Assembly (NCBI RefSeq): GCF_028206795.1 | Contig: NZ_JAQLFJ010000005.1 | Location: forward strand, 1 to 64,000 | Length of the DNA stretch: 64,000 bases | Origin: Collinsella aerofaciens | GTDB taxonomy: Bacteria; Actinomycetota; Coriobacteriia; Coriobacteriales; Coriobacteriaceae | Direction: 5' to 3' | Shown: positions 24,770 to 34,089 of the stretch, in pieces | Layout of the letters: each line of letters opens with the position of its first letter | Position numbering within the stretch: the first letter of the stretch is position 1 | Notes under the pieces: model-generated | Told to the model about the DNA's origin: nothing | The model's database searches: none | Seen by the model: only the letters and a program-made list of their open reading frames with translations | Program-made: the position numbers and the translations under genes

Positions 24770-27700
24770 ATGGTCTCTCGTATCTACGTGGAGAAGAAAC
24801 CCGGGTTCGACGTCGAGGCTCAGCAGCTCAAGGGCGAGCTGACCGAGATTCTCGGCATCAAGGGCATCGAGGCCCTGAGGATCATCAACCGCTACGACGT
24901 CGAGGGCATCGACGAGGAGCTTTTCCGCTCCTGCGTGCCGACCGTCTTTAGCGAGCCCCAGGTCGATGTGACCTACGACGAGCTCCCCGCAAGCGATGGC
25001 GCCGTCTTTGCCGTCGAATTCCTGCCTGGCCAGTTTGACCAGCGCGCCGACTCCGCCAGCGAGTGCGTGCAGCTCATCAGCCAGGGCGAGCGCCCCGCCG
25101 TGCGCTCCGCCAAGGTCTATATGATCTCGGGCGCTCTGGACGAAGCCGCCATCGAGGCCATCAAGCACTACGTGGTGAACCCCGTCGAGGCACGCATCGC
25201 CTCGCTCGACCTGCCCGAGACGCTGTACATGGAGACCCCCGAGCCCCAGCCCGTCGAAGTGCTCGACGGCTTCCGCGAGCTCGATGAGGCCGGCCTTGCC
25301 GCCTTTATTTCCGAGCGCGGTCTTGCCATGGACGAGGCGGACATCGCCTTCTGCCAGCAGTACTTCCGCGATGAGGACCGCGACCCCACCATCACCGAGA
25401 TCCGCGTGATCGACACCTACTGGTCCGACCACTGCCGCCACACCACCTTCGGCACCGTCCTGGACGACGTGACGATCGATGACGCCGTGGTGCAGCAGGC
25501 CTTCGACCGCTACATGGAGATGCGCCACGAGCTCGGCCGCGACGCCAAGCCCGTCTGCCTCATGGACATGGGTACCATCGGCGCCAAGTACCTCAAGAAG
25601 ACCGGCGTCATGACCGATGTCGACGAGTCCGAGGAGATCAACGCCTGCACCGTCAAGGTAAAGGTCGATGTCGATGGCGAGGACCAGGACTGGCTGTTCC
25701 TCTTTAAGAACGAGACTCACAACCACCCGACCGAGATCGAGCCCTTCGGCGGTGCCGCCACCTGCGTGGGCGGCGCCATCCGCGACCCGCTCTCGGGCCG
25801 CAGCTATGTGTACCAGGCCATGCGCGTCACCGGCGCCGGCGACCCCACCGTCCCGGTTTCCGAGACGCTCGAGGGCAAGCTGCCGCAGCGCAAGCTCGTG
25901 ACCACTGCCGCCGCCGGCTACTCCAGCTACGGCAACCAGATCGGCCTTGCCACCGGTCAGGTCAACGAGCTCTATCACCCCGGCTACGTGGCCAAGCGCA
26001 TGGAGGTCGGCGCCGTCGTGGGCGCTACCCCGGCAAACCACGTGCGTCGCGAGTGCCCCGCCCCCACCGACAAGATCATCCTGCTGGGCGGCCGCACCGG
26101 CCGCGACGGCATCGGCGGCGCCACCGGCTCCTCCAAGACCCAGAACACCGAGTCGATCGAGACCTCGGGCGCCGAGGTCCAGAAGGGCAACGCCCCGGTC
26201 GAGCGCAAGCTGCAGCGTCTGTTCCGCCGCGGCGATGCCTGCCGTCTGATCAAGCGCTGCAACGACTTTGGCGCCGGCGGCGTCTCGGTCGCCGTGGGCG
26301 AGCTTGCCGACGGCCTGTATGTCGACCTTGATACCGTAACCAAGAAGTACGACGGCCTGGACGGCACCGAGCTCGCTATCTCCGAGTCCCAGGAGCGCAT
26401 GGCCTGCGCCGTTGCCGACGGTGACGTCGAGGAGTTCATGGGCTACGCCGCCGAGGAGAACCTAGAGGCAACCGTCATCGCCGAGGTTACCGCCGAGCCG
26501 CGCATGCGCATGGCCTGGAACGGTGTCGCCATCGTCGACCTGTCCCGCGAGTTCCTCAACTCCAACGGCGCGCCCAAGCACCAGGTCGCCCACGTGTGCG
26601 CCCGCAGCGTGTGGCAGCCCAGCTGGGCCGGCACCACGCTTGCCGAGCGCATGACCTCGCTGGTCACCGACCTCAACGTCGCCTCCAACAAGGGCCTTTC
26701 CGAGCGCTTCGACTCCACCATCGGTGCCGCGACCGTGCTCATGCCCTTTGGCGGCAAGACGCAACTCACCCCCAGCTCGGCCATGGTCGCCAAGTTCCCC
26801 GTGGACGGCGAGACCACCACGGCAAGCGCCATGGCATGGGGCTTCAACCCCTACCTGATGGAAGCCGACCAGTTTGCCGGCGCCTACCTGTCCGTGGTCG
26901 AGTCCATCGCCAAGCTCGTGGCTGCTGGCTTTGAGCACAAGCGCGCTTACCTCTCCTTCCAAGAGTACTTTGAGCGTCTGCGCACCGAGGCCGAGCGCTG
27001 GGGCAAGCCCATGGCAGCCGTCCTGGGCGCCCTTATGGCCCAGGTCGACCTGGGTGCCGGCGCCATCGGCGGCAAGGACTCTATGAGCGGTTCGTTTGAG
27101 GACGAGGCCGGCGAGCTCAACGTTCCGCCGACCCTGATCAGCTTCGCTGTCGCCGTGGGCAAGGCGGCCCGCGCCGTCTCCCCCGAGTTCAAGGGCCTCA
27201 CGCACCGCGTCGTCCGCATCGCCCCCGCCACCTATGGCCAGGACTACCGTCCCGATGCCCAGCAGCTTCTCGCCGCATTTGACGCCGTCGAGGCGCTCAC
27301 CGCCACTGGCGACGCCCTGGCCGTCTCCACGCCCGGCTACGGCTGCGGCGCCGAGAGCCTCTTTAAGATGTGCGTCGGCAACCAGATCGGTATCGAGCTT
27401 GCCGAGGACGTGGACGTGGAGAGCCTCTTCACCCCGCTCTACGGCAGCTTTATCGTCGAGCTCGCCGAGGATGCCGAGCTGCCCGAGGTCGCCGACGGCG
27501 TTGTCGTCGAGCCCCTAGGCACCACCGTTGAGGGCTATGTCATCGATACCGGCTCCGAGGTCATCGAGCTCTCCGAGCTCCAGGAGGCCTGGGAGAGCGG
27601 CATCGAGGGCGTCTTTGCCTACCGCAGCGCCGGCGAGACCGCCGAGGTCGAGACCATCGACTTCCGTGCCAAGGATATCCACGTGTACGGCGGCGCCAAG

Positions 27701-28516
27701 ATCGCCCGCCCGCACGTGGTAATCCCCGTGTTCCCCGGCAACAACTGCGAGTACGATAGCGCCCGCGCCTTCCGTGCCGCCGGTGCCGAAGCCGACACCT
27801 TCGTGATCAACAACCTCACGCCCGAGGCCGTCGCCGAGAGCACCCACGAGCTTGCCCGCCGCATCCGTGCAAGCCAGATTGTCATGATCCCCGGCGGCTT
27901 CTCGGGCGGTGACGAGCCCGATGGCTCCGCCAAATTCATCACGGCGTTCTTCCGCGCTCCCGAGGTCACCGAGGCAGTCCGCGACCTGCTCAAGGCCCGC
28001 GACGGCCTGATGCTGGGCATCTGCAACGGCTTCCAGGCTCTGGTCAAGCTCGGCCTGGTGCCCTACGGTGACATCGTCGACGCCACGCCCGATGCGCCCA
28101 CGCTGACGTTCAACACCATCGGTCGCCATCAGAGCCGCCTGGTGCGCACCCGCATCTCGTCCAACCTGTCCCCGTGGCTGTCGCAGTGCAGCGTCGACGA
28201 CCCCTACACCGTCGCCATTAGCCACGGCGAGGGCCGCTTTGTCGCCAACGACGAGGTACTCGCCCAGCTGATCGCCAACGGCCAGGTCGCCACTCAGTAC
28301 GTGGGCGAGGACGGCAAGCCCAGCATGGATCTTTCCGTCAACCCCAACGGCTCTGCACTTGCCATTGAGGGCATCACGAGCCCCGACGGCCGCGTCCTGG
28401 GCAAGATGGGCCATGCCGAGCGTCGCGGCGACAACCTGTACCGCAACGTGCCCGAGCATGTCCCTGGCGATAAGTTCATGCCGGTCTTTGAGAGCGGCGT
28501 AGCCTACTTCGCTTAA
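24770..28516 (+). CDS. purL: Phosphoribosylformylglycinamidine synthase (fused PurL)
   Basis: It catalyses the fourth step of purine synthesis, FGAR plus glutamine plus ATP to FGAM. The 1248-residue protein is the long, single-chain type. A PurS-like N-terminus is followed by two AIR-synthase-like halves (DTYWSDHCRHTTF, KNETHNHPTEIEPFGGA; GGKDSMSGSF). The C-terminal glutaminase domain has the nucleophile GICNGFQALVKLG and catalytic SHGEGRF. The ATG at 24770 has AGGAAGG upstream; a longer frame back to 24662 lacks a ribosome binding site. It is followed by a strong terminator, with no other purine gene in the window. Confidence 0.96.
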   Translation: MVSRIYVEKKPGFDVEAQQLKGELTEILGIKGIEALRIINRYDVEGIDEELFRSCVPTVFSEPQVDVTYDELPASDGAVFAVEFLPGQFDQRADSASECVQLISQGERPAVRSAKVYMISGALDEAAIEAIKHYVVNPVEARIASLDLPETLYMETPEPQPVEVLDGFRELDEAGLAAFISERGLAMDEADIAFCQQYFRDEDRDPTITEIRVIDTYWSDHCRHTTFGTVLDDVTIDDAVVQQAFDRYMEMRHELGRDAKPVCLMDMGTIGAKYLKKTGVMTDVDESEEINACTVKVKVDVDGEDQDWLFLFKNETHNHPTEIEPFGGAATCVGGAIRDPLSGRSYVYQAMRVTGAGDPTVPVSETLEGKLPQRKLVTTAAAGYSSYGNQIGLATGQVNELYHPGYVAKRMEVGAVVGATPANHVRRECPAPTDKIILLGGRTGRDGIGGATGSSKTQNTESIETSGAEVQKGNAPVERKLQRLFRRGDACRLIKRCNDFGAGGVSVAVGELADGLYVDLDTVTKKYDGLDGTELAISESQERMACAVADGDVEEFMGYAAEENLEATVIAEVTAEPRMRMAWNGVAIVDLSREFLNSNGAPKHQVAHVCARSVWQPSWAGTTLAERMTSLVTDLNVASNKGLSERFDSTIGAATVLMPFGGKTQLTPSSAMVAKFPVDGETTTASAMAWGFNPYLMEADQFAGAYLSVVESIAKLVAAGFEHKRAYLSFQEYFERLRTEAERWGKPMAAVLGALMAQVDLGAGAIGGKDSMSGSFEDEAGELNVPPTLISFAVAVGKAARAVSPEFKGLTHRVVRIAPATYGQDYRPDAQQLLAAFDAVEALTATGDALAVSTPGYGCGAESLFKMCVGNQIGIELAEDVDVESLFTPLYGSFIVELAEDAELPEVADGVVVEPLGTTVEGYVIDTGSEVIELSELQEAWESGIEGVFAYRSAGETAEVETIDFRAKDIHVYGGAKIARPHVVIPVFPGNNCEYDSARAFRAAGAEADTFVINNLTPEAVAESTHELARRIRASQIVMIPGGFSGGDEPDGSAKFITAFFRAPEVTEAVRDLLKARDGLMLGICNGFQALVKLGLVPYGDIVDATPDAPTLTFNTIGRHQSRLVRTRISSNLSPWLSQCSVDDPYTVAISHGEGRFVANDEVLAQLIANGQVATQYVGEDGKPSMDLSVNPNGSALAIEGITSPDGRVLGKMGHAERRGDNLYRNVPEHVPGDKFMPVFESGVAYFA

Positions 28517-28553
28517 AGCTATCCCATCGGGTACAATCCCCTCGGGTAACAAC

Positions 28554-28590
28554 ACCCGCCACCGGCGCTCCCGGTGGCGGGTTCTTTTTT
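28554..28590 (+). terminator. Rho-independent terminator of purL
   Basis: A 12-bp stem (ACCCGCCACCGG with CCGGTGGCGGGT, 28554-28565 and 28571-28582), a 5-base loop and the T-tract TTCTTTTTT. Confidence 0.95.
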
Positions 28591-28615
28591 GCTTCGCGCA
28601 TATAGGAAGGACATC

Positions 28616-29551
28616 ATGGAAAGCCGCAAGCCGCATCTCGCCACCCTGCCCGGACTCATCCTGGGCTGTCTTGTTTGCTGTGCGCTCTGGGGGTCGGCCT
28701 TTCCCTGCATCAAGATCGGCTACGGCCTCTTCGGCATCCCCGCGCACGACAGCGCCTCGCAGCTGCTCTTCGCGGGTCTGCGCTTCACCCTTGCCGGCAT
28801 GCTGGTCATTATTGGCATGAGTGCGGCCCAGCGTCGCCTGCTCGTTCCGCAGGCTCGCGACATCAAGCCCATCTTTGTCTTGTCGCTCTTCCAGACTATC
28901 GGTCAGTACTTCTTTTTCTACCTGGGACTCTCGCGCGCCAGCGCCATGTCGAGCTCCATCATCGAGGCCAGTGCCAACTTCCTCGCAATCCTCTTTGCCG
29001 CCCTGGCGTTTCGCACCGAAAAGCTCAATACGGCCAAGGTGCTTGGCTGTGTACTGGGCTTTGCCGGCGTCGCGCTCGTCAACCTTTCGGGCGCGGATGG
29101 CACCTTTGGCTTTACACTCGACGGCGAGGGATTTATCTTGGCTTCCACCGTTGCGGGTGCCCTTTCGACCTGCCTGATCGGCATCTTCTCGCGCGAGCAC
29201 GACGGCGTCTTGCTTGCAGGGTGGCAGTTCTTGGTCGGTGGCCTGGTCCTCACCGCCATCGGCTTTTTGATGGGCGGTGCGCTATCCCCCACCGAAATCG
29301 CCCCCGCCATCGCGCTCATCATTTATATGGCGCTCATTTCCGCCGTCGCATACTCGCTGTGGTCCCGCCTGCTCGCCGTCAACCCCGTTAGCCGCGTTTC
29401 GATCTTTGGCTTTATGAACCCGGTCTTTGGCGTACTGCTGAGTGCATTGCTGCTCGGCGAGGGCGCCGGCACGAGCCCTGTTACCGTACTTGTAGCCCTA
29501 CTCTTGGTCTGCAGCGGCATCATCATTGTCAACAAACCTAAAAAGGCCTAG
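28616..29551 (+). CDS. EamA/DMT-family transporter
   Basis: A 311-residue membrane protein with ten hydrophobic segments in two EamA repeats (about 15-150 and 165-305). The ALWGSAFPCIKIG start, ASAMSSSIIEASANFLAIL and SRVSIFGFMNPVFGVLLSA are typical of drug/metabolite exporters in the inner membrane. The substrate is unknown; amino-acid or metabolite efflux is usual. The ATG at 28616 has AGGAAGG. It lies behind the purL terminator, so it has its own promoter or depends on read-through. Confidence 0.88.
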   Translation: MESRKPHLATLPGLILGCLVCCALWGSAFPCIKIGYGLFGIPAHDSASQLLFAGLRFTLAGMLVIIGMSAAQRRLLVPQARDIKPIFVLSLFQTIGQYFFFYLGLSRASAMSSSIIEASANFLAILFAALAFRTEKLNTAKVLGCVLGFAGVALVNLSGADGTFGFTLDGEGFILASTVAGALSTCLIGIFSREHDGVLLAGWQFLVGGLVLTAIGFLMGGALSPTEIAPAIALIIYMALISAVAYSLWSRLLAVNPVSRVSIFGFMNPVFGVLLSALLLGEGAGTSPVTVLVALLLVCSGIIIVNKPKKA

Positions 29552-29651
29552 CGAGCTCACCTTTTTAGGAAAGGTGTTCGCACACTTTAGCTTAATGGAG
29601 TACATCGGTGAGCTGAGGGCCGCCACGCACACTAGCGTTCGCCCCTTTTTT

Positions 29652-30794
29652 CTAGCGTATCTGGACGCCGGCTTTCTTTTTCTCAGCCTTGACGCGGTAG
29701 AGCTCCGCATCGGCAGCGCGAAGTAAGTCTTGCCAGGTATCAACACTATCGCCGACCCGCGCGTAACCGATGGACGTCCGCAATGCATACGGCACCTCAG
29801 CACGAGCGAGCTCGTCGTTAATCGCCGAACACAAGTCTATGATGTCCTGTTCCGCCGCTGCCTTTTGGAGCACCACGAACTCATCGCCACCATAGCGCGC
29901 GATAAACCCACCAGCCGGCGAGCAGACATCCTTGAGCGCCGCCGCAACAACCTGAAGAGCATGGTCACCCTCCACATGTCCATAGCGATCATTAATCTGC
30001 TTAAAGCCGTCGGCGTCCATCATAAGCAGATATACATCTTCGGCCTGATCCACATTTGAAAAGAGCGACAGCATATAGGTCTCAAAACGGTTGCGGTTGT
30101 TGAGTCCAGTCAACGGGTCAGTCGAGATCAGTTGCTCCTGATAGACGATATAGAGCAGCAGGATGCTCAGCGTTATACCGAAGCAAAGGCCCGGTACCGA
30201 AAACAAAACCTGGAAGGTACCGCCCACCAGAGCCGGAACCGCAAAAAAGGCGAGGGTGCGATAAATGGCCTTCTTTTGCAGGCTTTCGACTTTTCGAGCC
30301 TGAATAAAGGCATGCAAGGACGTATATATGACGTAGCAGTAGCTAACGATAGGCTGAATCATATAAAGCGCTCCGCGACGATATACGCCCTGCGTATCGA
30401 TATAGAACATAGCGTGCGTCCAGTAACTGGTAAATGCCAACACGACCACCAATGCGGTTGGCAACGTTAAAAGTACCACCCTATAGGGCGTGGTCAGGAG
30501 CCGTGAGCCCTGCATCGTCTCGGAATAGAAAAACCAAATGAGGCACGCGATGGCGAACAGCGAAAACGAAACCGCGTTGGAAATCCAGTTGGCCGTGATG
30601 CCTACAGGAGTGCTCACGCCGTCCGAGAGCGTCCAGATCATATCGAAGAAAATGTAGGCAGCAGACGTGTGGCCCAGCATGCTAAACAAAAGCTGCTGGG
30701 TGCTCGAGAACAGGGAGCGACGGCTTCGTACGGCAAGCCCGATAAGAATAATCATGCACAGCAGGAATATCTCGATCTTGAGTGCCTTAACCAC
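29652..30794 (-). CDS. Membrane diguanylate cyclase (GGDEF)
   Basis: A 380-residue protein. About seven hydrophobic segments fill residues 1-210, then a GGDEF domain follows: DPLTGLNNRNRFE, LMMDADGFKQINDRYGHVEGD and the active site RYGGDEFVVL near 305. The metal-binding and GG(D/E)EF residues are intact, so c-di-GMP synthesis is likely. The RxxD inhibitory site before the motif is absent, so product feedback is not expected. The GTG at 30794 has GAAGGGATG upstream. It is the only c-di-GMP protein in the window, so the input sensed by its membrane half is unknown. Confidence 0.88.
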   Translation of the reverse strand: MVKALKIEIFLLCMIILIGLAVRSRRSLFSSTQQLLFSMLGHTSAAYIFFDMIWTLSDGVSTPVGITANWISNAVSFSLFAIACLIWFFYSETMQGSRLLTTPYRVVLLTLPTALVVVLAFTSYWTHAMFYIDTQGVYRRGALYMIQPIVSYCYVIYTSLHAFIQARKVESLQKKAIYRTLAFFAVPALVGGTFQVLFSVPGLCFGITLSILLLYIVYQEQLISTDPLTGLNNRNRFETYMLSLFSNVDQAEDVYLLMMDADGFKQINDRYGHVEGDHALQVVAAALKDVCSPAGGFIARYGGDEFVVLQKAAAEQDIIDLCSAINDELARAEVPYALRTSIGYARVGDSVDTWQDLLRAADAELYRVKAEKKKAGVQIR

Positions 30795-30892
30795 TAGACG
30801 TCATCCCTTCAATATCCAAGTGGCCAGAATCGCCCGATTCGTGTCTGGGCAATAAACGCCCCTATTCCGCAGGGGCAATGGGGATAATAGCA

Positions 30893-30936
30893 GAGCGCCC
30901 GAACGTCACTGCAAAACAGCTTTCGTTCGGGCGCTC
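30893..30936 (-). terminator. Strong hairpin after the KdgT-type permease gene
   Basis: A perfect 13-bp stem (GAGCGCCCGAACG with CGTTCGGGCGCTC) with an 18-base loop that holds a small CTG/CAG stem. It lies 45 bases past the permease stop; the downstream T-content is low. Confidence 0.65.
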
Positions 30937-30980
30937 GAACGGCGCGAATTGCACGCCGGAATCATTGATGAGTGCTATTG

Positions 30981-32003
30981 TTACTCGCCATCGATGTCGG
31001 TCGTGACGGCTTTTTCGATGGCCTCAACGCCTTCGACCGACAGGTCCTCCTTGCCCTGGCAGAACTTCTTGTCGATCCAGCCGGTCAGAATCGGGGCCAT
31101 GATTGCCGTGATGATGACGGCGGTGGCGATCTGCGCATACGCGGTGGGCGCAAGCTCGGCATAGCGCGGAGCGACCTCGGCGAGGGCGACCGGCGTGGTC
31201 ATAGCCGTGCCGGCGATAGTGGAGCAGGCAACGGCCGCCTTGCCGTTACCACCGCACAGGCGCTCGAACGCAAAGGTGATGGGGCCGACGATAAAGAGCG
31301 TGATGAGGCCCAGCAGGATGCCCGAGATGCCGCCGGTGATAAAGCTCGAAAGGCTCATGGACGCACCGAGCTGAAATCCGATGACGGCAATCGCGGGATT
31401 GGCGCCGGGAACCAGCAGGTTCTTGATGAACGGGAAGAGGTTGCCCAGAACCATACCGATGACAAGCGGCAGGATGGAGCCGACGATAGTGCCCAGCGGG
31501 ATATTAGCAAGACCCGAAACGCCCAGGATGATCATGGTGACGGCGGGGCCGGCCGTGAAGAATAGGATGCCCACGGCGCCCTGCTCGGACTCGTCGCCGA
31601 ACTCGCCCATGATACCCGTGTAGAGCGCCATGTTGCAAAACGTAATGCCGCCGATGATGGAAACCGAGCTCAAGCCCAAAAGGTTGTCGTTAAAGAAATA
31701 CGCAACGCCCAGACCCAGCGCGGCTGCCACCACAAGCTTAGGAATCAGCACGACGATGCCGGTCTTGATGGCGCCCGGCGTGGACTTAAAGCTGATGCCG
31801 GCGCCCACAAACAGCAAGATCGCGGCGACGATGGTGTTGGAGCCGCCGCGGCAGGCAGCCGTGAAGAAGCCGCCGATCTCAAAGACCTGCGGGCAGAAGG
31901 TATTGAGCAAAAGGCCGACGATCATCGGGTAGATCATGATGTCACCCGGGATGCGCGGTACTTTGAATTTCTTTTGCTCGTTGGCGGCCGCTCCCTGTGC
32001 CAT
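30981..32003 (-). CDS. kdgT: 2-keto-3-deoxygluconate permease (KdgT family)
   Basis: A 340-residue membrane protein with ten or so hydrophobic segments. It matches the KdgT family: KVPRIPGDIMIYPMIVG near the start, GGSNTIVAAILLFVGAG, GGITFCNMALYTGIMGEFGD and AGTAMTTPVALAEVAPRY. Family members import 2-keto-3-deoxygluconate by proton symport in pectin or uronate use. No uronate catabolic gene is adjacent, so the actual substrate is open. The start ATG at 32003 has GGGG ahead; an upstream start adds ten residues. Confidence 0.87.
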   Translation of the reverse strand: MAQGAAANEQKKFKVPRIPGDIMIYPMIVGLLLNTFCPQVFEIGGFFTAACRGGSNTIVAAILLFVGAGISFKSTPGAIKTGIVVLIPKLVVAAALGLGVAYFFNDNLLGLSSVSIIGGITFCNMALYTGIMGEFGDESEQGAVGILFFTAGPAVTMIILGVSGLANIPLGTIVGSILPLVIGMVLGNLFPFIKNLLVPGANPAIAVIGFQLGASMSLSSFITGGISGILLGLITLFIVGPITFAFERLCGGNGKAAVACSTIAGTAMTTPVALAEVAPRYAELAPTAYAQIATAVIITAIMAPILTGWIDKKFCQGKEDLSVEGVEAIEKAVTTDIDGE

Positions 32004-32144
32004 GAAACCCCCATTTCCGCCGACGCGGAACAAAAGCCCACGTCACGCTTTGCTACAGTAAAGTTTGATCATGGTACCAGAAGAAGCAGACCGGCTCGGT
32101 GAGAAATTGGATTCGTTGGCCGGAACGCTAAACGTGCCCTGCTC

Positions 32145-32468
32145 TTATAGGAGGCTCAAAACGATATAGAGCACGATGCCCGAGACGCAGCACCACAACA
32201 TCGACTTTGTCTTAATTGCCACCGCCACGACACCGGCAGCCGCAATCCAGGGAATCAAGCCCTGCCACAAGCCGGCGTCGAAAGCGCCAGGGCTTATCAA
32301 ATCGTTAGCGACCAATGCCGCAAAGGCGGCAGGCGGAATATAACCCAAGGCCTCGGTAACGCGGGGTGACAGCGTTCTCCCGCGCAAGGCAAACGCCGGG
32401 GCAATGCGGAAAAACGCGATGACCGCCCAAGACGACAGCCACAGGACCAAAAACTCATGAACGGGCAT
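32145..32468 (-). CDS. azlD: AzlD-family transporter small subunit
   Basis: A 107-residue protein with three to four membrane segments, starting MPVHEFLVLWLSSWAVIAFF and containing TLSPRVTEALGYIPPAAFAAL, the AzlD core. AzlC and AzlD together export branched-chain amino acids (azaleucine resistance in Bacillus). The start ATG at 32468 lies inside the end of azlC (14-base overlap), so the two are coupled. Confidence 0.93.
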   Translation of the reverse strand: MPVHEFLVLWLSSWAVIAFFRIAPAFALRGRTLSPRVTEALGYIPPAAFAALVANDLISPGAFDAGLWQGLIPWIAAAGVVAVAIKTKSMLWCCVSGIVLYIVLSLL

Positions 32469-33219
32469 CGCGAGCGCCCCTTCCTTCGGCGAGGACATCG
32501 CACGCGAGTGCCGTGACAACGCCGACGAGCACACTTGCCGGCACGGCGATATTCGTCCACCCCAAGAACTTGCATATAGCAACGGACACCGCAGCCAAAC
32601 CGGCAGCTACGACATTGCTGCGCGACAGTCGCTGCGAAAAGAGTAGGCAGATAAAGAGCGATGTGCAGACAAAACCTGCAAGAGCGGTGGGAACATCGAC
32701 AACGGCGCCGACGATGGCGCCCGTCGTACACGAAACGCCCCACGTTGCGATGAGGACCACGTTGAGCACAAAGGACTCGCGCGGACCCCAGTCCTTTCCC
32801 TCAACCAACTTGGCAAGCGAGATGCCATATGCCTCCTCGGTAAGTGTCGCGGCAACAGCCAGCGTCTGACGCTTCGAGGCACCCGTCAGATGCGGCGCGA
32901 TCGATGCCGAGTAAAGCGCAAAGCGCGAGGAGATGGCAGCAACGCTCGCGACGATCGATGCTGCAGGCACGCCCGCCAGCCAAAGATTGCAGATCATAAA
33001 CTGGCCGCTGCCCGTCACAAACGTGCTGCTCAGAGCAAAGACCATCCAGGGCTCCATTCCCGTCTGCCCCATGATCATTCCGCACGGCGCGCCTATTGCA
33101 ACATAGGTAAGCATCACTGGCCAGACGATTTTAAAGATCCTAAGGACCATGCCACTCCCATTCTGGTAAGTCGTCTGCAGCGCGCCTTGCAACGCAGCAG
33201 AAATATCAACCGGTGGCAA
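32455..33219 (-). CDS. azlC: AzlC-family branched-chain amino-acid exporter
   Basis: A 254-residue membrane protein with the AzlC pattern: AIGAPCGMIMGQTG, FVTGSGQFMICNLWLAG, SRFALYSASIAPHL and TEEAYGISLAKL. It acts with AzlD. The start is uncertain: TTG at 33219 has AGGTGA at a good distance, while ATG at 33150, close behind GGGAG, would give a length nearer the family norm. With livJHMGF elsewhere in the window, the cell has both import and export for branched-chain amino acids. Confidence 0.92.
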   Translation of the reverse strand: MPPVDISAALQGALQTTYQNGSGMVLRIFKIVWPVMLTYVAIGAPCGMIMGQTGMEPWMVFALSSTFVTGSGQFMICNLWLAGVPAASIVASVAAISSRFALYSASIAPHLTGASKRQTLAVAATLTEEAYGISLAKLVEGKDWGPRESFVLNVVLIATWGVSCTTGAIVGAVVDVPTALAGFVCTSLFICLLFSQRLSRSNVVAAGLAAVSVAICKFLGWTNIAVPASVLVGVVTALACDVLAEGRGARDARS

Positions 33220-33276
33220 TAAAGTTCACCTACAATTGCCACCGGATCGAAAGACACAACTTTTTAGGAAGTCATT

Positions 33277-34089
33277 ATGACAGCTATCGATCGAGACCGG
33301 GCGCGCGCGGCCTTCAAAAGCTACACCGATGCCTACGACGCCACCAACCCACGCATCGCGCTCAAAATCGAGCATACGTACCACGTGGCCGAGGCATGCG
33401 ATGCCGTAGCGCGCGAGCAGGGCTGGTCGTCAGAAGATATTGACCTGGCATGGCTTTGCGGCCTGCTGCACGATATGGGCCGCTTTGAGCAGCTGCGACG
33501 CTGGGACACCTTTAAGGACGCCGAGAGCATGAGCCATGCAGTGCTGGGCATCGAGGTCCTCTTTGGCGAGAATCCCGCCGATGCACCCGCCGTAATGAGC
33601 ATCCGCGACTTTATCGATGACCCGGCAGAAGATGAGCTCATCCGAGCGAGCATCGCCTATCACAGCGATTTCCGTCTACCCGCGCAGCTCGACGAGCGCA
33701 CGCGGAGCTTCTGCGACATCGTGCGCGATGGCGACAAGATCGACATTATGCGCACCATCGCCGACAGCACCGTCGACACCGTCCTCAAGGTGGATGAGGA
33801 CACGTTTCTCGCCAGCCACTTCTCGACACCGGCGCTTACCGCCTTTGACGAGCACCGCTGCGTCGCGCGCGATGAGCGCGATGAGCCCGCCGACTTCTTG
33901 GTGGGGCTTATCTGCTTTATGTTTGAGCTCGTCTATCCGGCAAGCCGCGCGCTGGCGCGCGAGCAAGGCGATATCTACCGCCTGCTCGACGCGCCCTTTG
34001 GCATTACGCGGCCCTTTACCGACCCCGCCACGCAGGCAACCTGGAGCCGCCTAAAGGACGAGATGCGCGACTGGCTGGCGCGTGCCTAG
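33277..34089 (+). CDS. HD-domain phosphohydrolase
   Basis: A 270-residue soluble protein with an HD metal site: KIEHTYHVAE (first His), LLHDMGRFEQ (HD pair) near 64, and later AYHSDF and RDGDKID. Proteins of this type hydrolyse nucleotides or phosphate esters, but the substrate cannot be named. AGGAAG precedes the ATG at 33277. It is divergent from azlC. Its stop codon shares the four bases CTAG with the convergent etfA stop. Confidence 0.82.
   Translation: MTAIDRDRARAAFKSYTDAYDATNPRIALKIEHTYHVAEACDAVAREQGWSSEDIDLAWLCGLLHDMGRFEQLRRWDTFKDAESMSHAVLGIEVLFGENPADAPAVMSIRDFIDDPAEDELIRASIAYHSDFRLPAQLDERTRSFCDIVRDGDKIDIMRTIADSTVDTVLKVDEDTFLASHFSTPALTAFDEHRCVARDERDEPADFLVGLICFMFELVYPASRALAREQGDIYRLLDAPFGITRPFTDPATQATWSRLKDEMRDWLARA

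Noticed and set aside
24752-26041. A 429-codon minus-strand frame inside purL
   Set aside because: Shadow of the purL coding strand; purL motifs are intact over the same bases.
29552-29651. GAGCTCACC/GGTGAGCT inverted repeat between the EamA and GGDEF genes as a terminator
   Set aside because: The loop is about 45 bases and no proper T-tract follows the stem; a CACCTTT/AAAGGTG stem is short. Nothing firm can be called.
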